In this document: one piece after another, positions 10,442 through 21,087 of the stretch
Layout: each line of letters begins with the position of its first letter
How positions within the stretch are numbered: the first letter of the stretch is position 1
Origin: Trichodelitschia bisporula
Taxonomy: Eukaryota; Ascomycota; Dothideomycetes; Phaeotrichales; Phaeotrichaceae
Direction: 5' to 3'
Length of the DNA: 64,000 nucleotides
Assembly: GCA_010356995.1 (NCBI GenBank)
Contig: ML996705.1
Span: 632,539-696,538 of the forward strand
Program-made: the position numbers and the translations under genes
Notes under the pieces: model-generated
The model's database searches: none
Told to the model about the DNA's origin: nothing
Seen by the model: the letters and a program-made list of their open reading frames with translations, nothing else

Positions 10442-11804
10442 CTACATGATAATCTCATTGCTCACATCCTTCTTGAGCTCCTTGTACGGAAGACAAATGC
10501 AATTCTGAACACGCACCTCATCAGCAACCCCACACTCCTTGCCCAGAATCGTGATACTCTGCACCTTGACCCCATTCCGCACAACAGTAGTACTGTGTGT
10601 CGTGACGGGCGTCGGCGTGCCCTCCACACGGGCCCAAGCCCCCACCTTGCTGCCCCACCCAATGATCGAGTACAGGACGCAGGCGTCGTGCTTGATCTCC
10701 GCGTCCTCGAGCACAATGGCCTCCTTAATGCGCACGCCGGGGCCGATGTTCACGCGTGGGCCGATGCTGACGTTCGGGCCCAGCTTAGCGGTGGGGTCGA
10801 CGGTGGCCGACGGGTGAATGTAGACGGGCGGGAGGATGGTGGCGGACGGCTTGGCCAGCTCTTCGGACTGCGACTGGAAGGCCTTGGTCAGATACAGAGC
10901 GTTGGCGGGCACGGCGGAACCGGCCGTCTTGATCTGCCGCCAGAAGTCCTTGGTCTCGAGCACGAAGAACTGTCGGCTGTCGGCGAGGTCGGAGAGGATA
11001 TCCTGCTCGAGGCGGATCACCTCGTTCTTCTCCCCGTCCTCTTCGTCTGCAAAGAACGAGGTCTCGAGGTTCTCGGACGAGGGGTAGGAGACGAGGCGCG
11101 GACGGTCGGTACGGCGCTTGATGGCGGTGCGGATGGCGGGGAAGATGCACTCGGTGTCGAAGAGGTAGACGCCGCAGTTGATGAGGTTAGAGATGCGCGA
11201 CTCGGGCTTCTCCACGTAGTGCAACACACGCTTGGTGTGCGAGTCCGTGACAATGCAGCCAAAGTTCGTAGCCACGTCTTCCGGCACGCGTGTCCCCAAA
11301 ATCACAGCCTCGGCATTCTTCTCCTCGAACAGACGCAGCATCTGGCCAAGCGGAAAGCTACAGCACACGTCGGCGTTGAGCACGAAGATGCGGTCGGGCC
11401 GACCCTTCATGATGGCATCGCGGAAGTGGTACAGGCCACCCGCCGTGCCCAGCGCCTGGTACTCGCGCAGGTACTTGACGGCGATACCGGGGAAGGTGTG
11501 GCTGGCGTCCTTGATGAAGTCGCGGAACACTGACTCATCGTAGTAGCCGATGATGAACACTTCGCGGATCTCCGGCAGCTTGGCGATGGCGCGGAAGCAG
11601 TGCTCGACGATTGGGTGACCGGCCACCTCGAAGAGGGGCTTGGGCACATCGAGGGAGAGAGGACGGAAGCGGGTGCCGCGGGAGGGGCCGCCGACCTGGT
11701 GTTTGTTAGAGTTCGCCGATGAGGTGGGGGAGACTGCATACCAGGATGATGGCCTTGGTCGAGGACGGGCCAGGTTTCTGGCGCAGGGGAACGTCCAGAG
11801 ACAT
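10442..11804 (-). CDS. GMPPA-type GDP-mannose pyrophosphorylase-like protein
   Basis: Two exons (11804-11742 and 11695-10442) flank a 46 bp intron (GTATGC...CCAG) and give 438 aa. Residues ~16-240 form the nucleotidyltransferase domain, with LVGGPSRGTRFRPLS at 21-35, VPKPLFEVAG, LGTAGGLYHF, FVLNADV and YVEKPESRISNLINCGVYLF. Residues ~300-438 form a left-handed beta-helix with hexapeptide repeats (PNVSIGPRVNIGPGVRI) and the GWGSKVGAWARVEGTP segment typical of the alpha subunit. In animals GMPPA is the regulatory partner that binds GDP-mannose and restrains GMPPB in the synthesis of GDP-mannose for glycosylation. Length and motifs fit GMPPA better than the ~364 aa catalytic GMPPB/Psa1 type. The N-terminal signature is split by the intron, so the first 21 residues are missed by a one-exon model. 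Confidence 0.92.
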
Positions 11805-13058
11805 TGTGGACGTGTTGGCGGTTATTCTGTCAGTTGCGGTGGCGAGGCGGTAGATGGAGGGAGTGGAGCTGGAGCAGCTTGTCTGATCGTGAATATATAG
11901 ACGACAAGCAAAAGTATCGATATATGACGTTCACGAGGCGATCCGGAAGGCAACGTGGAAGAAGGCAACGTGGAAGAAAGCACCTCGAGTGGTGATAACG
12001 AAGAGAGAACAGGAAATTTGAGCGTGTATAGTGGAAGAAGACACGATGGACCTGTGCTGGCGGTGAAGTGAAATGGTGGGGAAAAGAGCCAAGGGGTGGA
12101 TGTGGGGGAAGCTCGTGTCTGCTGGCCAATCACGGCACTGCCCAGGCAAGCGTGCAGTTGCACGACGACACATGCGATGACAGGGGAAGAAACCGCCTGC
12201 TCAACTTCATCTCCGCATCGCCAACAACATCCTCATTGCATCTTAGCTGCATCCTCACATTTGTAGTAAGGCACTTCATCTCCAGAGCAGTCTCAAGTGT
12301 TACCATCTCCGCATTTGCGATAGCCGCAGCTGACCCAATTCGTATCATCGTACCCCCCGTACCCGCATGCGTGTGACATCACAATCTCTGGTGTTCGCCA
12401 GACCGAAATGCATTCGGAGCGTCGTAATCTAGCAATCGTCTCTCCGCCATGCTTCCATGAGCGGTTTGAAGCGCCTGGTTGCATCTACGCCGCTAATGAG
12501 TCATTGCCTGGGGCGATAACGACATACCGCGGGGCTTTGTCGCTATTCTGTTAACCTTTACGGCGCTCTGGTTGTGCTTCGTGGCTTTGAGAGCTGTCTG
12601 CCTCTGATATCCCATCCTGCCTAACAGCTGCTCGTAAACTCCTACACTGCCCATCTTGCTCACCATGCTTACCCCGCATCGGGATCCGTATTCAGGCTCG
12701 TCGTTCAGTGGACAATTCCACGCCGTCTGTTCAGTCATGGAAAGCTCCCCTTCATAGCCTTGATGAGAGCCGTTCCCCCTTCATCCCTTTCATCCCTTTC
12801 ATCCCTTTCATCCCTTTCATCCCTTTCATCCCTTTCATCCCATCCATCTCCATCATCTCATCCATCTCCTTCATCCTATCCATCCCCTTCATCACTTTTT
12901 GTTCTAATCGTCTCGTCCAGAGCTTTCTCCATGCCCCGTGCCACATCTTCCGTCGCAGGTGATAACATCGCCGACGAAGACTTCCTTTTTGTGAACGAAC
13001 ACACATCACCCCGCCCGCCCACGTCGCCAAGCTCCTCACCCTCTCCAAGCATCTAACA
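11805..13058. other. Divergent intergenic region
   Basis: This 1.25 kb interval separates the divergent GMPPA-like and dynamin-like genes. It holds a 15 bp direct duplication (AAGGCAACGTGGAAG, twice, at ~11947-11976) and the 9 bp tandem array at 12781-12846. No gene is supported; the Ser/Leu-rich frame at 12760-13056 is only the translated repeat. Confidence 0.55.
12781..12846. repeat. (TCATCCCTT)n minisatellite
   Basis: Six perfect 9 bp units TCATCCCTT are followed by a partial unit. Diverged CATCC/CATCTC text continues to ~12893. The array lies ~215 bp upstream of the dynamin-like start codon, so it may sit in its promoter or 5' leader. Confidence 0.9.
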
Positions 13059-15617
13059 ATGTCCGACGGCAATCCCGCTACTCCTGACTCCGGGGAGACT
13101 GTCGAAGAAAGCCTGGACGTCGTTGGCTCCGGCGTCAAGGTCCTTCTTCACGCCATCAATGATTTGGAGCGTCATGGTATCGATGCCTCGATTCCGCTGC
13201 CCACGATCATCGTCGTCGGCGACCAGAGTGCAGGAAAGTTGTCGCTCATCGAAGCGATCAGTGAGATCAAAGTCCGCGCGACTCGGGCACCTGCACGAGA
13301 GTAAGCCCTTCCGCCCCTTGTACTGTAGCCCCCGCTGACCAGCAGTGCCCACTGCAAATAAACCTCCTGGCCAACGATGACCCCACGTCTTCCCTCTGGA
13401 CGTGCACCGTGTCTCTGATTGCCAAGTACGATTACTATGGCGGCGTCCTGGTGGCGGCTTCGAGGAGGACGGCGATCACCCGCTGTTTCCCTGGGTCGAG
13501 AGGGAGAACCAGACCGTGAGAAACTTTGCCACCATTTTCGACAAGGCCAAGCTCGAGGATGTCATCCGGCTGGCTCAGAGTGCCACGCTGAACCCGCAGG
13601 ACGATCCACGGCTGTATGATCCGAAAGGCTTTACAAAGCACAGCAAGCTGCCCCTCAATACCGTGCAGTTCTCGCCAAATTTGATTTCACTGCAGATCGT
13701 TGCACCAGGCTTGCCCAACCTCTCCCTATACGATCTCCCTGGTGTCATCAGCCAAATTCCGCATGGTGAGATGGATTATGTCCAGCTCGTCGAGAACCTT
13801 GTGACCGAATATGTCCGCCAGGACAACAGCCTGGTGTTGCTCACTGTCCCCATGAAGTCGGACATTGAGAATTCCAAGGCTTCTTACATCTTGAACAAAA
13901 TCCGCGCCAACGACCGTTGCATCGGTGTCTTGACCAAGCCGAATCGCCTCCCGCATGACGCCCGTGCCGACGTCTGGGCCCGCGTCCTGCAAGGGAAGGA
14001 ATTTGTCAAGAAGCACGGTTACTACGCCGTAAAACAGCCAACGCAGGCAGAACTCGAGCGTGGGATCAGCCACGCCGAAGCGCGGGATCTGGAGATGAAG
14101 TTTTTTGAGAGTCCGCAGTGGACTTCGTGCTTCCGTGGTGCTGGGGACCGCGTGGGTACGGGTAAGCTGCAGATGGTACTGTCGGAGAAGCTGGCTCAGT
14201 TGATCCTGAACAGGTATGTACATGGTCCGTTCACCATGACTTATGCTAACGATGCCAGTCTCCCTGGAGTCACGGAGAAGGTGCAATCCAAGCTGGGGGC
14301 CATCGAGGCCGAGCTCGCTCACCTCCCTGACCCACCGCCCAACGCTGTCGGCGAAGTCCATGACACTCTCCGTGTCTTTTGTGACCACATCACCGAGTGC
14401 CTCGATGGCAGTCACCAACCCAACGAGCTGTGGAGCACGTGGAAGAGTATCAAGAAGGACTTCGCCAACGGCATAACGGCACTGACTCCCGCGTTGCTTG
14501 TCAACACTGCCACGGCGGTCATGGGCCCTCCATCCTCCGTGACCAGTACGCCGCGCCGCAACCGCACCGTCGTCGTCAGGCGCGATGTTGAACCAATCAA
14601 CCTCCTGTTCGACAGCGAGATGAGCGCCCCATCGCCAGCGAAGAGGCGAGGGCAGGGGCCCGGGGGAGGAAACGCGGACAAATCGACCAAAGGTAAGGCA
14701 GCGTGACCTAAGTATCCTCGCCCTGCTAACTGTCGCAGAATACCGTCGTCGCTTCCCGCTCACCGAAATCAAAGACGTACTCGACAGCTACTGTGCCTCC
14801 GGCCTGCCGAACCAAGTCGAGCCCAAGGCTAAGGATGCGCTCATCCTCTCCACCCTGCAGGGCTGGCCCGAGCCGACGGACCTGCTCGTCGCCGCCGTCC
14901 ACGCCGCGCTGGAAAAGATGGTCCTTTCGGCGCTCAAGAAGGCCGCGGGCGAGTGGAACACGACACAGCTGTACCGGGAACTGCGCCGCCTGATGCGTGA
15001 CGAGTTCCTCCCCCAGCAAGTGCGGCTGCGGCTTGCCCACGCTGCGCGCCGCATGCTCCATCTCGAACAATGCAAGCCGATCACCGAGGACGAGGCCGGC
15101 ATGAGTCGGGCGCAGGACGAGGCGCGGTACAAGGCGTACTTTGACGACACGAGCGCGAAGACGGGGAAGGTGATTAGTGAGGAGGAGCGGAATAGGCTGC
15201 GGCAAAAGGACCAGAAGCTGCATGAGCTGCTTGAGCCTGATGAGTATGCCCGTGAGGTTGATGTCATGGCTGAAATTCGCGGTTACTATGTGCTGGCGGC
15301 GACGCGGTTTGTGGAGAATTTTCGCCAGGCGGTGGAGGCGGATTTGTTTGTTGAGTTGAGTAAGGGGTTGTTGAATGAGTTGCGGACTGGGTTGAGGCTT
15401 GATGAGCCTGATTGTAAGTTTCAGTCTACGTGCCGGAAATGGGAGGATACTGACAAGGTTAGACTATGAGCACTGCCAGAAGCTGTTCGAGGACGATCCT
15501 GCGCGGGCCGACCGCCGCCGCTCGCTTAAGGACCAGAAGACGAGGCTTGAGCAGGCAAATGCCCGGCTGCAGGAGCTGAATGAGCGGTTGAACGGGCATT
15601 CGGGCGCGTGGGAGTAG
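13059..15617 (+). pseudogene. Dynamin/Mx-like GTPase with interrupted GTPase domain
   Basis: The family text runs through five exon blocks separated by introns 13301-13345, 14214-14258, 14693-14738 and 15414-15462 (45-49 bp each). The GTPase domain shows GDQSAGKLS near 13219 (usual GDQSAGKSS), the TCTR/CPLQINL region across the first intron, LYDLPGV near 13726 and GVLTKPNR (usual TKPD) near 13926. The middle domain and a C-terminal GTPase effector region (YYVLAATRFVEN near 15286) follow, ending at the TAG at 15615. One base appears to be missing near 13273, where IKVPRDSGTCTR is expected, and the frame drops by one again near 13440-13460. The Ser-to-Leu change hits the magnesium-binding residue of the P-loop. 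The rest is open, so this is a recent pseudogene or a gene with assembly errors. Related proteins are large self-assembling GTPases that remodel membranes. Confidence 0.7.
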
Positions 15618-16400
15618 CATGGGATAGAGGGGGTGGTGCTTCATGATGTCACGGCCGGTTGGATGATGTGGAGATGCTTGGCTCTTTTGGCCCAATTTGG
15701 CAACTGTCTGCTGTGATTTTGGCTTTTGAATCTTGAGAGTACCTTTTGCCTCCTCGCTTGTCTGCGTTCATCTTCCTCGGTTTAGCTGCCTCATTCCAAA
15801 TACTGACGCGTTAATCGCAAGCTTTGTCCATTGCGGAAGCTAAGCGGGCCGTGACGAGCTGCTCATTGCCACCCATCCATCACGAAGTCGAATGCCATTC
15901 CGATATCGAGATCTGGCACTGCAACCTGGGAACACAACGTACTTTACATGAATCCGACATCCAGGAACGCACTCTTTCATTGGCAATCGAAGCGATGTTG
16001 TTCACACCCTCCCATACTCACTCATCTCCACACCCTACTCCCCTTCATACGTCAGTCCGAAATTCGGCATGTGCGATTGGACGGTACTATACTATTGCCA
16101 CAGTCGTCAATTTAACCACCCGGGTCTAGAATCCCATGCCCCTGCGCAAGGCTGGGCACCGGCGTGGGATATATTAACCCCCCCTCGCAACCCGCGCGCT
16201 CGACCCGGAAAGCAGACATGATCAGCGCGGTCCAGGGGCGGCATCGATTCCGCAATGGCGAGGCCGCGCGCCTGGTGGGCGGCGTTGCCACTGGGTGGGT
16301 GGGTATATCTTGGGGGCTAAGTTAGGCTGTGGGATGGCCATCTTAGCGCACAGCTGTCTGCAGCACGAACCACACTTTGACATCTCAGATCTCAGCTCCA
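15618..16400. other. Intergenic, no gene seen
   Basis: This 0.8 kb stretch joins the dynamin-like 3' end to the promoter of the GH114 gene. The only frames are short. A GATATATTAA stretch near 16168 is TATA-like but ~230 bp from the start codon. Confidence 0.4.
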
Positions 16401-17366
16401 ATGCTTTCATCATTACTAGTGTTTCCACTGCTAGCCTCAGCGGCAGTCTGGCAACCCCCCGTGGGCGCCAAATTCCAAATCATCCTGCGCAACAGCATAA
16501 TCGACGCCTCTTCCCCCCTCGCTCCCTCCAACATCGACGTCCTCGACCTCGATCTCTTCGACACGCCCAAGTCACTCATCACAAAGCTCCACGGGCAGGG
16601 CAAGCGCGTGGTGTGCTATTTCAGCGCTGGGGGGGCGGAGACGTGGAGGCCGGATTATGGCAGGTTGAATGCTAGTGTGCTGGGGGATGAGATACGCGGG
16701 TGGAGGGGGGAGAGGTGGTTGGATATTAGGAGTGAGGGGGTTTGGGAGGTTATGAGGGGGAGGGTGGGGATGGCGGCGGAGAAGGGGTGTGATGGGGTTG
16801 ATCCGGATAATATTGGTATGTGCTCTCCGCTCTGTTGGGGATATGGGGGGGCTAACGGCGGGCTAGATGCGTTCGGCGACGAGGCCCGAAGGGGAGGCGG
16901 CTTCGGCCTGACCAAGCAGGACAGCATCGCGTTCGTCAAGCGCCTAGCCGCGGAAGCGCACAGGCTGGACCTGGCAATCGGACTCAAGAACGCAGAGGCT
17001 ATACTCCCTTCCGTGCGGGGGGACGTGCAATTTGCCGTCAACGAGGAGTGCGCCACATACGGGTGCTCAGCATACGAATCCTTTGTCAAGGAGAAGCCAG
17101 TATTCCACATCGAGTATGCTTCACACACAGTCAACGGCACGGATGTGAACCTGAAGAGTGAGAACGGGGAATTGGAGACGCTGCCGACGCAGGATCTTGC
17201 GGAGTTGTATTGCTTGCAGAGTCGGAGGGGGCGGGTGAGGATGATGAGTAAGGAAGCAGCGCAGAGGATTAGTACGGTGATTAAGAATATGGATTTGGGG
17301 GGGTGGGTTATGTATTGTGATGGGAGTTGGGGGGTGACGAAGACAAGGGGGGGTGGGAGGGGGTAG
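16401..17366 (+). CDS. Secreted GH114 family glycosidase (endo-alpha-1,4-polygalactosaminidase-like)
   Basis: Two exons (16401-16815, 16867-17366) encode 304 aa. The 51 bp intron is in frame and open, so an unspliced reading would add 17 residues. The branch site GCTAAC and the restored DPDNIDAFGDE support splicing. Residues 1-15 (MLSSLLVFPLLASAA) form a signal peptide. The GH114 TIM-barrel motifs are visible: WQPPVGAKFQIIL near 18, VVCYFSAGGAE near 71, GCDGVDPDNID near 131, GLKNAEAI near 180 and FAVNEEC near 197. Characterised relatives cut galactosamine-rich wall or biofilm polysaccharide such as galactosaminogalactan. Its convergent neighbour is a LysM protein. The substrate here is inferred from the family. 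Confidence 0.88.
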   Translation: MLSSLLVFPLLASAAVWQPPVGAKFQIILRNSIIDASSPLAPSNIDVLDLDLFDTPKSLITKLHGQGKRVVCYFSAGGAETWRPDYGRLNASVLGDEIRGWRGERWLDIRSEGVWEVMRGRVGMAAEKGCDGVDPDNIGMCSPLCWGYGGANGGLDAFGDEARRGGGFGLTKQDSIAFVKRLAAEAHRLDLAIGLKNAEAILPSVRGDVQFAVNEECATYGCSAYESFVKEKPVFHIEYASHTVNGTDVNLKSENGELETLPTQDLAELYCLQSRRGRVRMMSKEAAQRISTVIKNMDLGGWVMYCDGSWGVTKTRGGGRG

Positions 17367-17815
17367 GACGCTCATGCCTTTGGATTTTAGAGATCGTGTT
17401 ATACCCATGAGTTCTGTGTATTCGAAGAGACTGGAATTGTTCAAGAACGCGTAGACTTTTGGACAGATGTTGTATGCTTCGCAATAGCCGTATCAGTTGA
17501 AGATGAACAGCCGCCGCTTTGGAATCGGCACAGCCTGAGATGCCGTTTGAGCGAGGAGGCAGTTAAGACTTGCCGGGCACAAGGCTGAATGCCTGGGCCA
17601 CACCCGGAGCTGGACTAAACACTGCGACTCGGGCAGTCTGGGCTCTCGCTCGACAGTTGCTTAACTGATACGGCGGCCGGAACTGGAGCTAAGGAATCAC
17701 AGCATTGGATGCCTCAAGCCGAATGGTCAGATATCATCGCTCCTCTACTCCAATACAAATACAATGTCCATTACTCCCCCTTCCCCGAGCTGTCCCCTTA
17801 CATCCTCATCAAGAC
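17367..17815. other. Shared 3' flank of convergent genes
   Basis: This 450 bp stretch lies between the stop codons of the GH114 gene and the LysM gene, which point towards each other. I see no further element. Confidence 0.4.
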
Positions 17816-18366
17816 CTAACCCTCAACGCAGTAATAATACCCAACCAGCAACTGGTCACACTTCCCCCCCAAGCCGGGATTAAGCGCATAAAACGCATCC
17901 AGACTAATCCTATTCGCAGCCGCAATATTGAAGCACCCATCCCCCGCCTGCACAAGGTAATACTTCTTACAACTTGCCGGAATGCCGGGGAGCTGCGGCT
18001 GCGGGCCGACGGGCACGGGCGGCGTGTACCCGGGCACACCAATGCAGACGACATGATCGGGGACGAGGAAGCAGTTGGCGTTGAGTTGGGGGTTCCACGA
18101 CTCGAAGACGTCGAGTGGGATGCCCCGGTCGTGCGAGATTTGCCAGCAGCTGTCGCCGCGGACGACGGTGTAGAAGGCGTTGCCTAAGGGTGTTAGATGA
18201 GTATTTGAGCTTGGGGGATTGGAGGCGTACAGGTTGGGATGGCGCCGGGGGCGGAGGTGGGACCGGGGGTGAGAGAGGTTGTGTTCGTGGCTTGACGAGG
18301 CTGGATGTTGAGGGCGCATGCTGAGCCCAGGATGGCCAGCAGGGAGATTAGGGCTGAGGAGAGCAT
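17816..18366 (-). CDS. Secreted protein with two LysM domains (LysM effector-like)
   Basis: Two exons (18366-18231, 18183-17816) with a 47 bp intron (GTACGC...CTTAG) encode 167 aa. The splice rebuilds IPTC|NAFYTVVRGD, where C and N are expected just before the first LysM. Residues 1-19 (MLSSALISLLAILGSACAL) form a signal peptide, followed by a short Thr/Pro linker. LysM1 runs from FYTVVRGDSCW to PDHVVCIG (~48-92) and LysM2 from YYLVQAGDGCF to YYYCVEG (~118-167). The spaced cysteines fit disulphide-bonded extracellular LysMs. Such small LysM-only proteins bind chitin oligomers and shield hyphae or dampen chitin-triggered host immunity. Whether this one is a virulence effector depends on the lifestyle of the fungus, which the sequence does not reveal. 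Confidence 0.9.
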
Positions 18367-19594
18367 TTCTGTGAATGAGGAGGTTCGAAAATGGGATTTG
18401 GGGGTTGTTGGTTCGGAGTGTATGCTTGAGGTGTCTGGAGAACTGGACATGCGGGATGAAATTCTTCAGCCTCGCGGGCTCGAGGATATTTGTACCCCGT
18501 CCCGCAAAGCGAGCTCATCGCAGCTTCAATATCAAAGTGAATTTCTGGAAAGCAGGGAGAGTGCGAAGGATTCGTATAGGATCGGCAATTAATCTACAAA
18601 TAGTACTCATTTGGGGTCAATATCGCCGCGAAGGGTAACGTACCTGGATTTTACCGGGAAGACCCTATCGATTTGCGCATGGATCGCGGAGGTCACGCCC
18701 AGTCTGGCAGCTCGATTTAGTTTGCTGGACGGTGGGAGGGCGGATACGCGATGATCTCCGGTTGGGAGCTAATTCTAGAAGAATGAGGCTAAGAATATGG
18801 TCTCTAGCTTCGGACCAGTGTCTGCGTCATTCGTATACCGGTACAGACGGCAACGAACGTCAGTATGTTCTCAAAGGATTAACGGGCATTCTGCGTCGCT
18901 CCTTAGCCTCGGATATCCTACTAATGTCAGTGTCTACAGCACTGAAGACTACCTCATCATCTCCAGTTCAGCTGAATCTCCGGTCGGCGGGCCCGAAATG
19001 AGGAAAGTTAAGTTGCTTCCCGCGCTCGTATTGAGTCTGCCGCTCGGTAAGGCCGCGGCCTTTTAACTACACCGTCATCCTAAGGTCCTTGAACATAGTG
19101 CAAGCTCGGTGAATCTCATGAACACTGACAAGAGGACAAGAGATCAGCGCCGCTTCGTACGCGAGCTCCCACATTGCCAGATCACGATCGAAGGCTTCAC
19201 GGAATCTCGAATCCATTGGGATGCTTGCCGTGAAACCCGTCCCTAGCTTTGTAATCGCTTTGATGTCCTCCGAGGTCACCGACGGGTAATGTCATCGAGT
19301 CTATGCTCCGTAGTCATCGATTCATTTCAAAATCACCTAGTTACCCAATTTCCGCTCGGTGTCATCGGACTCTTAAGTAGACATGATAGCAGGAAGAATA
19401 CAGAGGTGAAGCAATCCTGCGGGCTGTCTCTCGTTGTCACATTTGCCTTCGGCACCTCAGCCGTAGACGCGCCTCCGCCAGCCGCGCCAAGCGCTCAAAC
19501 TAGCAAATTAAGCGGGGCGCGCCGCCGGCGTCAACACAACGCGTTAAACTCAACACCGGAGCCTTGCGCCCTCCGACACAACCTCAGCCTTGCC
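18367..19594. other. 1.2 kb intergenic region
   Basis: Upstream flanks of the divergent LysM and alpha/beta-hydrolase-like genes. Short frames occur (for example 70 codons on the minus strand at 19279-19067) but none resembles a known family. Nothing else is seen. Confidence 0.4.
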
Positions 19595-20971
19595 ATGCTG
19601 CTCTTTCGTTCGCGGCCTTTCATCCTCACTACCCTACGCTTCAACCATCTCATCCGCCTCCGCATCCATCGCCATCTTTCGGCGGCCCACTATCCCTCCC
19701 TCCAAACGATATCGATACCCACGCGCACCCCCGCCGGGCCCCTCACAGCAATGTACGCCGCAACCCCTCTCTCAAACCCTAACCCTAACATCAACAGCAT
19801 CCACCCCGCCCCCTCCGCCTCCCCCCCTCCCCACCCCCTAATACTCTACATCTCCTCCCCAGCCGACCCCTTCCTCCCCCCTCTCCCCACCATAATACCA
19901 ACCCTCCTCTCCCTCTCCGCAAACTCAACCGTCATAAACCTCCTCCTCCCCACCCCGAACCACCCACACGCCACCCACGCAACCCTAGCAGCCTGGGACT
20001 TCCTCTCACCCCGCAACAGCCGGCCCATCGGCCTCGCTGGCTGCCTAACAGGCGGGTCCCTTGCCGCCGCGCTCGCCCTGACGGAAGCCCGCCCCGGGTC
20101 CAGCGGGATCCGCGCCGTGGCCCTCAGCTCCCCGGTCACAGACTGGCTCTTCCCCGAACTCCCGGCGCCAGGGAACTGGGCCACGCTCTCCGGCCCCACA
20201 TTCCGGCCCGCCACCGCTCCTCCACCCCGCTCTATTCCAAAAGGTCAATCCTACGCCTCCTTCGCCGCCTCACTCCTCGCCCGCCCTTCCGCCCAGAAGC
20301 AGAGCCGCGCAAAAGAACCCCCGCTCACGTCTTGGGACGCCCACGCGACCGGCACTCTCTCACCTTCAGCACTACACGCCCTGCGCCGCACCCTCTTCGC
20401 CCGCCCCAGCGGGGCCTTCGACCCCTTCGCCAGTCCCGTGCACTTCCTCCGCAGCGAAGGCGCCGTCCCAGCACCGGGGTGGGGATGGGATCCGCGCGCG
20501 CCGCCCGGGCCACCTCCCTCCTCTTCCATCGGGAACTTCGCAGAAGACTGGGACGCTGAGCTCCCGCCGACCGTGGAGTGGGAGACCGAGGGCGTGGAAG
20601 TAGAGGTAGATGTTCCGGCGCGGCGGCGGGTGCCCCGCACATGGCCGCCGCCGGGGAGTGGGGTGTGTGTTCCGCGTTTTAGGGTGAGTACGGGGGCGAA
20701 TGTGCTCCGGGATTCGAATGTGGAGTTTGTGGGGTTGGTGAGGAGGGCGTTTGCGGGGACGGAGGTGGGGAGGACGGAGGCGGAGAGGGAGGCGGGGAGG
20801 ATGGAGGGGGATGGAGGGGATGATGAGGGATGGCGCCGGGCTGTGGCGAAAGCGGCGGAGGAGTGGGTGCGTCTTGAGGAGGAGGGGAGTGGGATATGGG
20901 GTGGGGGAGAGGGGTGGGAAGCTGATGTTGAGAGGGCGGGGAAGTGGTTAGGGGATGTACTACGACGATAA
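19595..20971 (+). CDS. Alpha/beta-hydrolase-fold-like protein of unknown role
   Basis: A single exon encodes 458 aa. The ATG at 19595 was chosen because the 102-codon upstream extension has no family likeness. The core GLAGCLTGGSLAAALALTE near 181 sits where alpha/beta hydrolases carry the nucleophile elbow, followed by AVALSSPVTDW and later FDPFASPVHFLRS and PRFRVSTG. I recall the same pattern in a widespread uncharacterised Pezizomycotina family whose elbow has no GxSxG serine. Here the elbow is likewise GxLTGGS rather than GxSxG, so catalysis is doubtful. The C-terminal ~90 residues are rich in Glu and Gly. Residues 1-50 are basic and Leu-rich and could be a mitochondrial or membrane targeting stretch. 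It converges on vps27, with 116 bp between stop codons. Confidence 0.72.
   Translation: MLLFRSRPFILTTLRFNHLIRLRIHRHLSAAHYPSLQTISIPTRTPAGPLTAMYAATPLSNPNPNINSIHPAPSASPPPHPLILYISSPADPFLPPLPTIIPTLLSLSANSTVINLLLPTPNHPHATHATLAAWDFLSPRNSRPIGLAGCLTGGSLAAALALTEARPGSSGIRAVALSSPVTDWLFPELPAPGNWATLSGPTFRPATAPPPRSIPKGQSYASFAASLLARPSAQKQSRAKEPPLTSWDAHATGTLSPSALHALRRTLFARPSGAFDPFASPVHFLRSEGAVPAPGWGWDPRAPPGPPPSSSIGNFAEDWDAELPPTVEWETEGVEVEVDVPARRRVPRTWPPPGSGVCVPRFRVSTGANVLRDSNVEFVGLVRRAFAGTEVGRTEAEREAGRMEGDGGDDEGWRRAVAKAAEEWVRLEEEGSGIWGGGEGWEADVERAGKWLGDVLRR
19777..19789. repeat. Telomere-like CCCTAACCCTAAC
   Basis: Two CCCTAA units lie inside the coding region of the hydrolase-like gene, where they encode part of a Pro/Asn stretch. 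It is short and could be chance; it is listed because the same hexamer recurs at 31916 and 63625. Confidence 0.5.
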
Positions 20972-21087
20972 CATCACGGGCATGAACGAACGCATAAATC
21001 AAGTTATTGAACACGCTGCCTAGCCTACATCACTACCTGTAAACCGCAAAATGATCCGGCCCAAACTCCACACTCCGGGATTACATA

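Noticed and set aside
10595-11533. 312-codon plus-strand frame opposite the GMPPA-like gene
   Set aside because: Its Val/Gly/Asp-rich translation mirrors the conserved minus-strand codons. No family likeness.
12760-13056. Ser/Leu repeat protein upstream of the dynamin-like gene
   Set aside because: It is only the 9 bp tandem repeat read in one frame, with no stable coding sequence around it.
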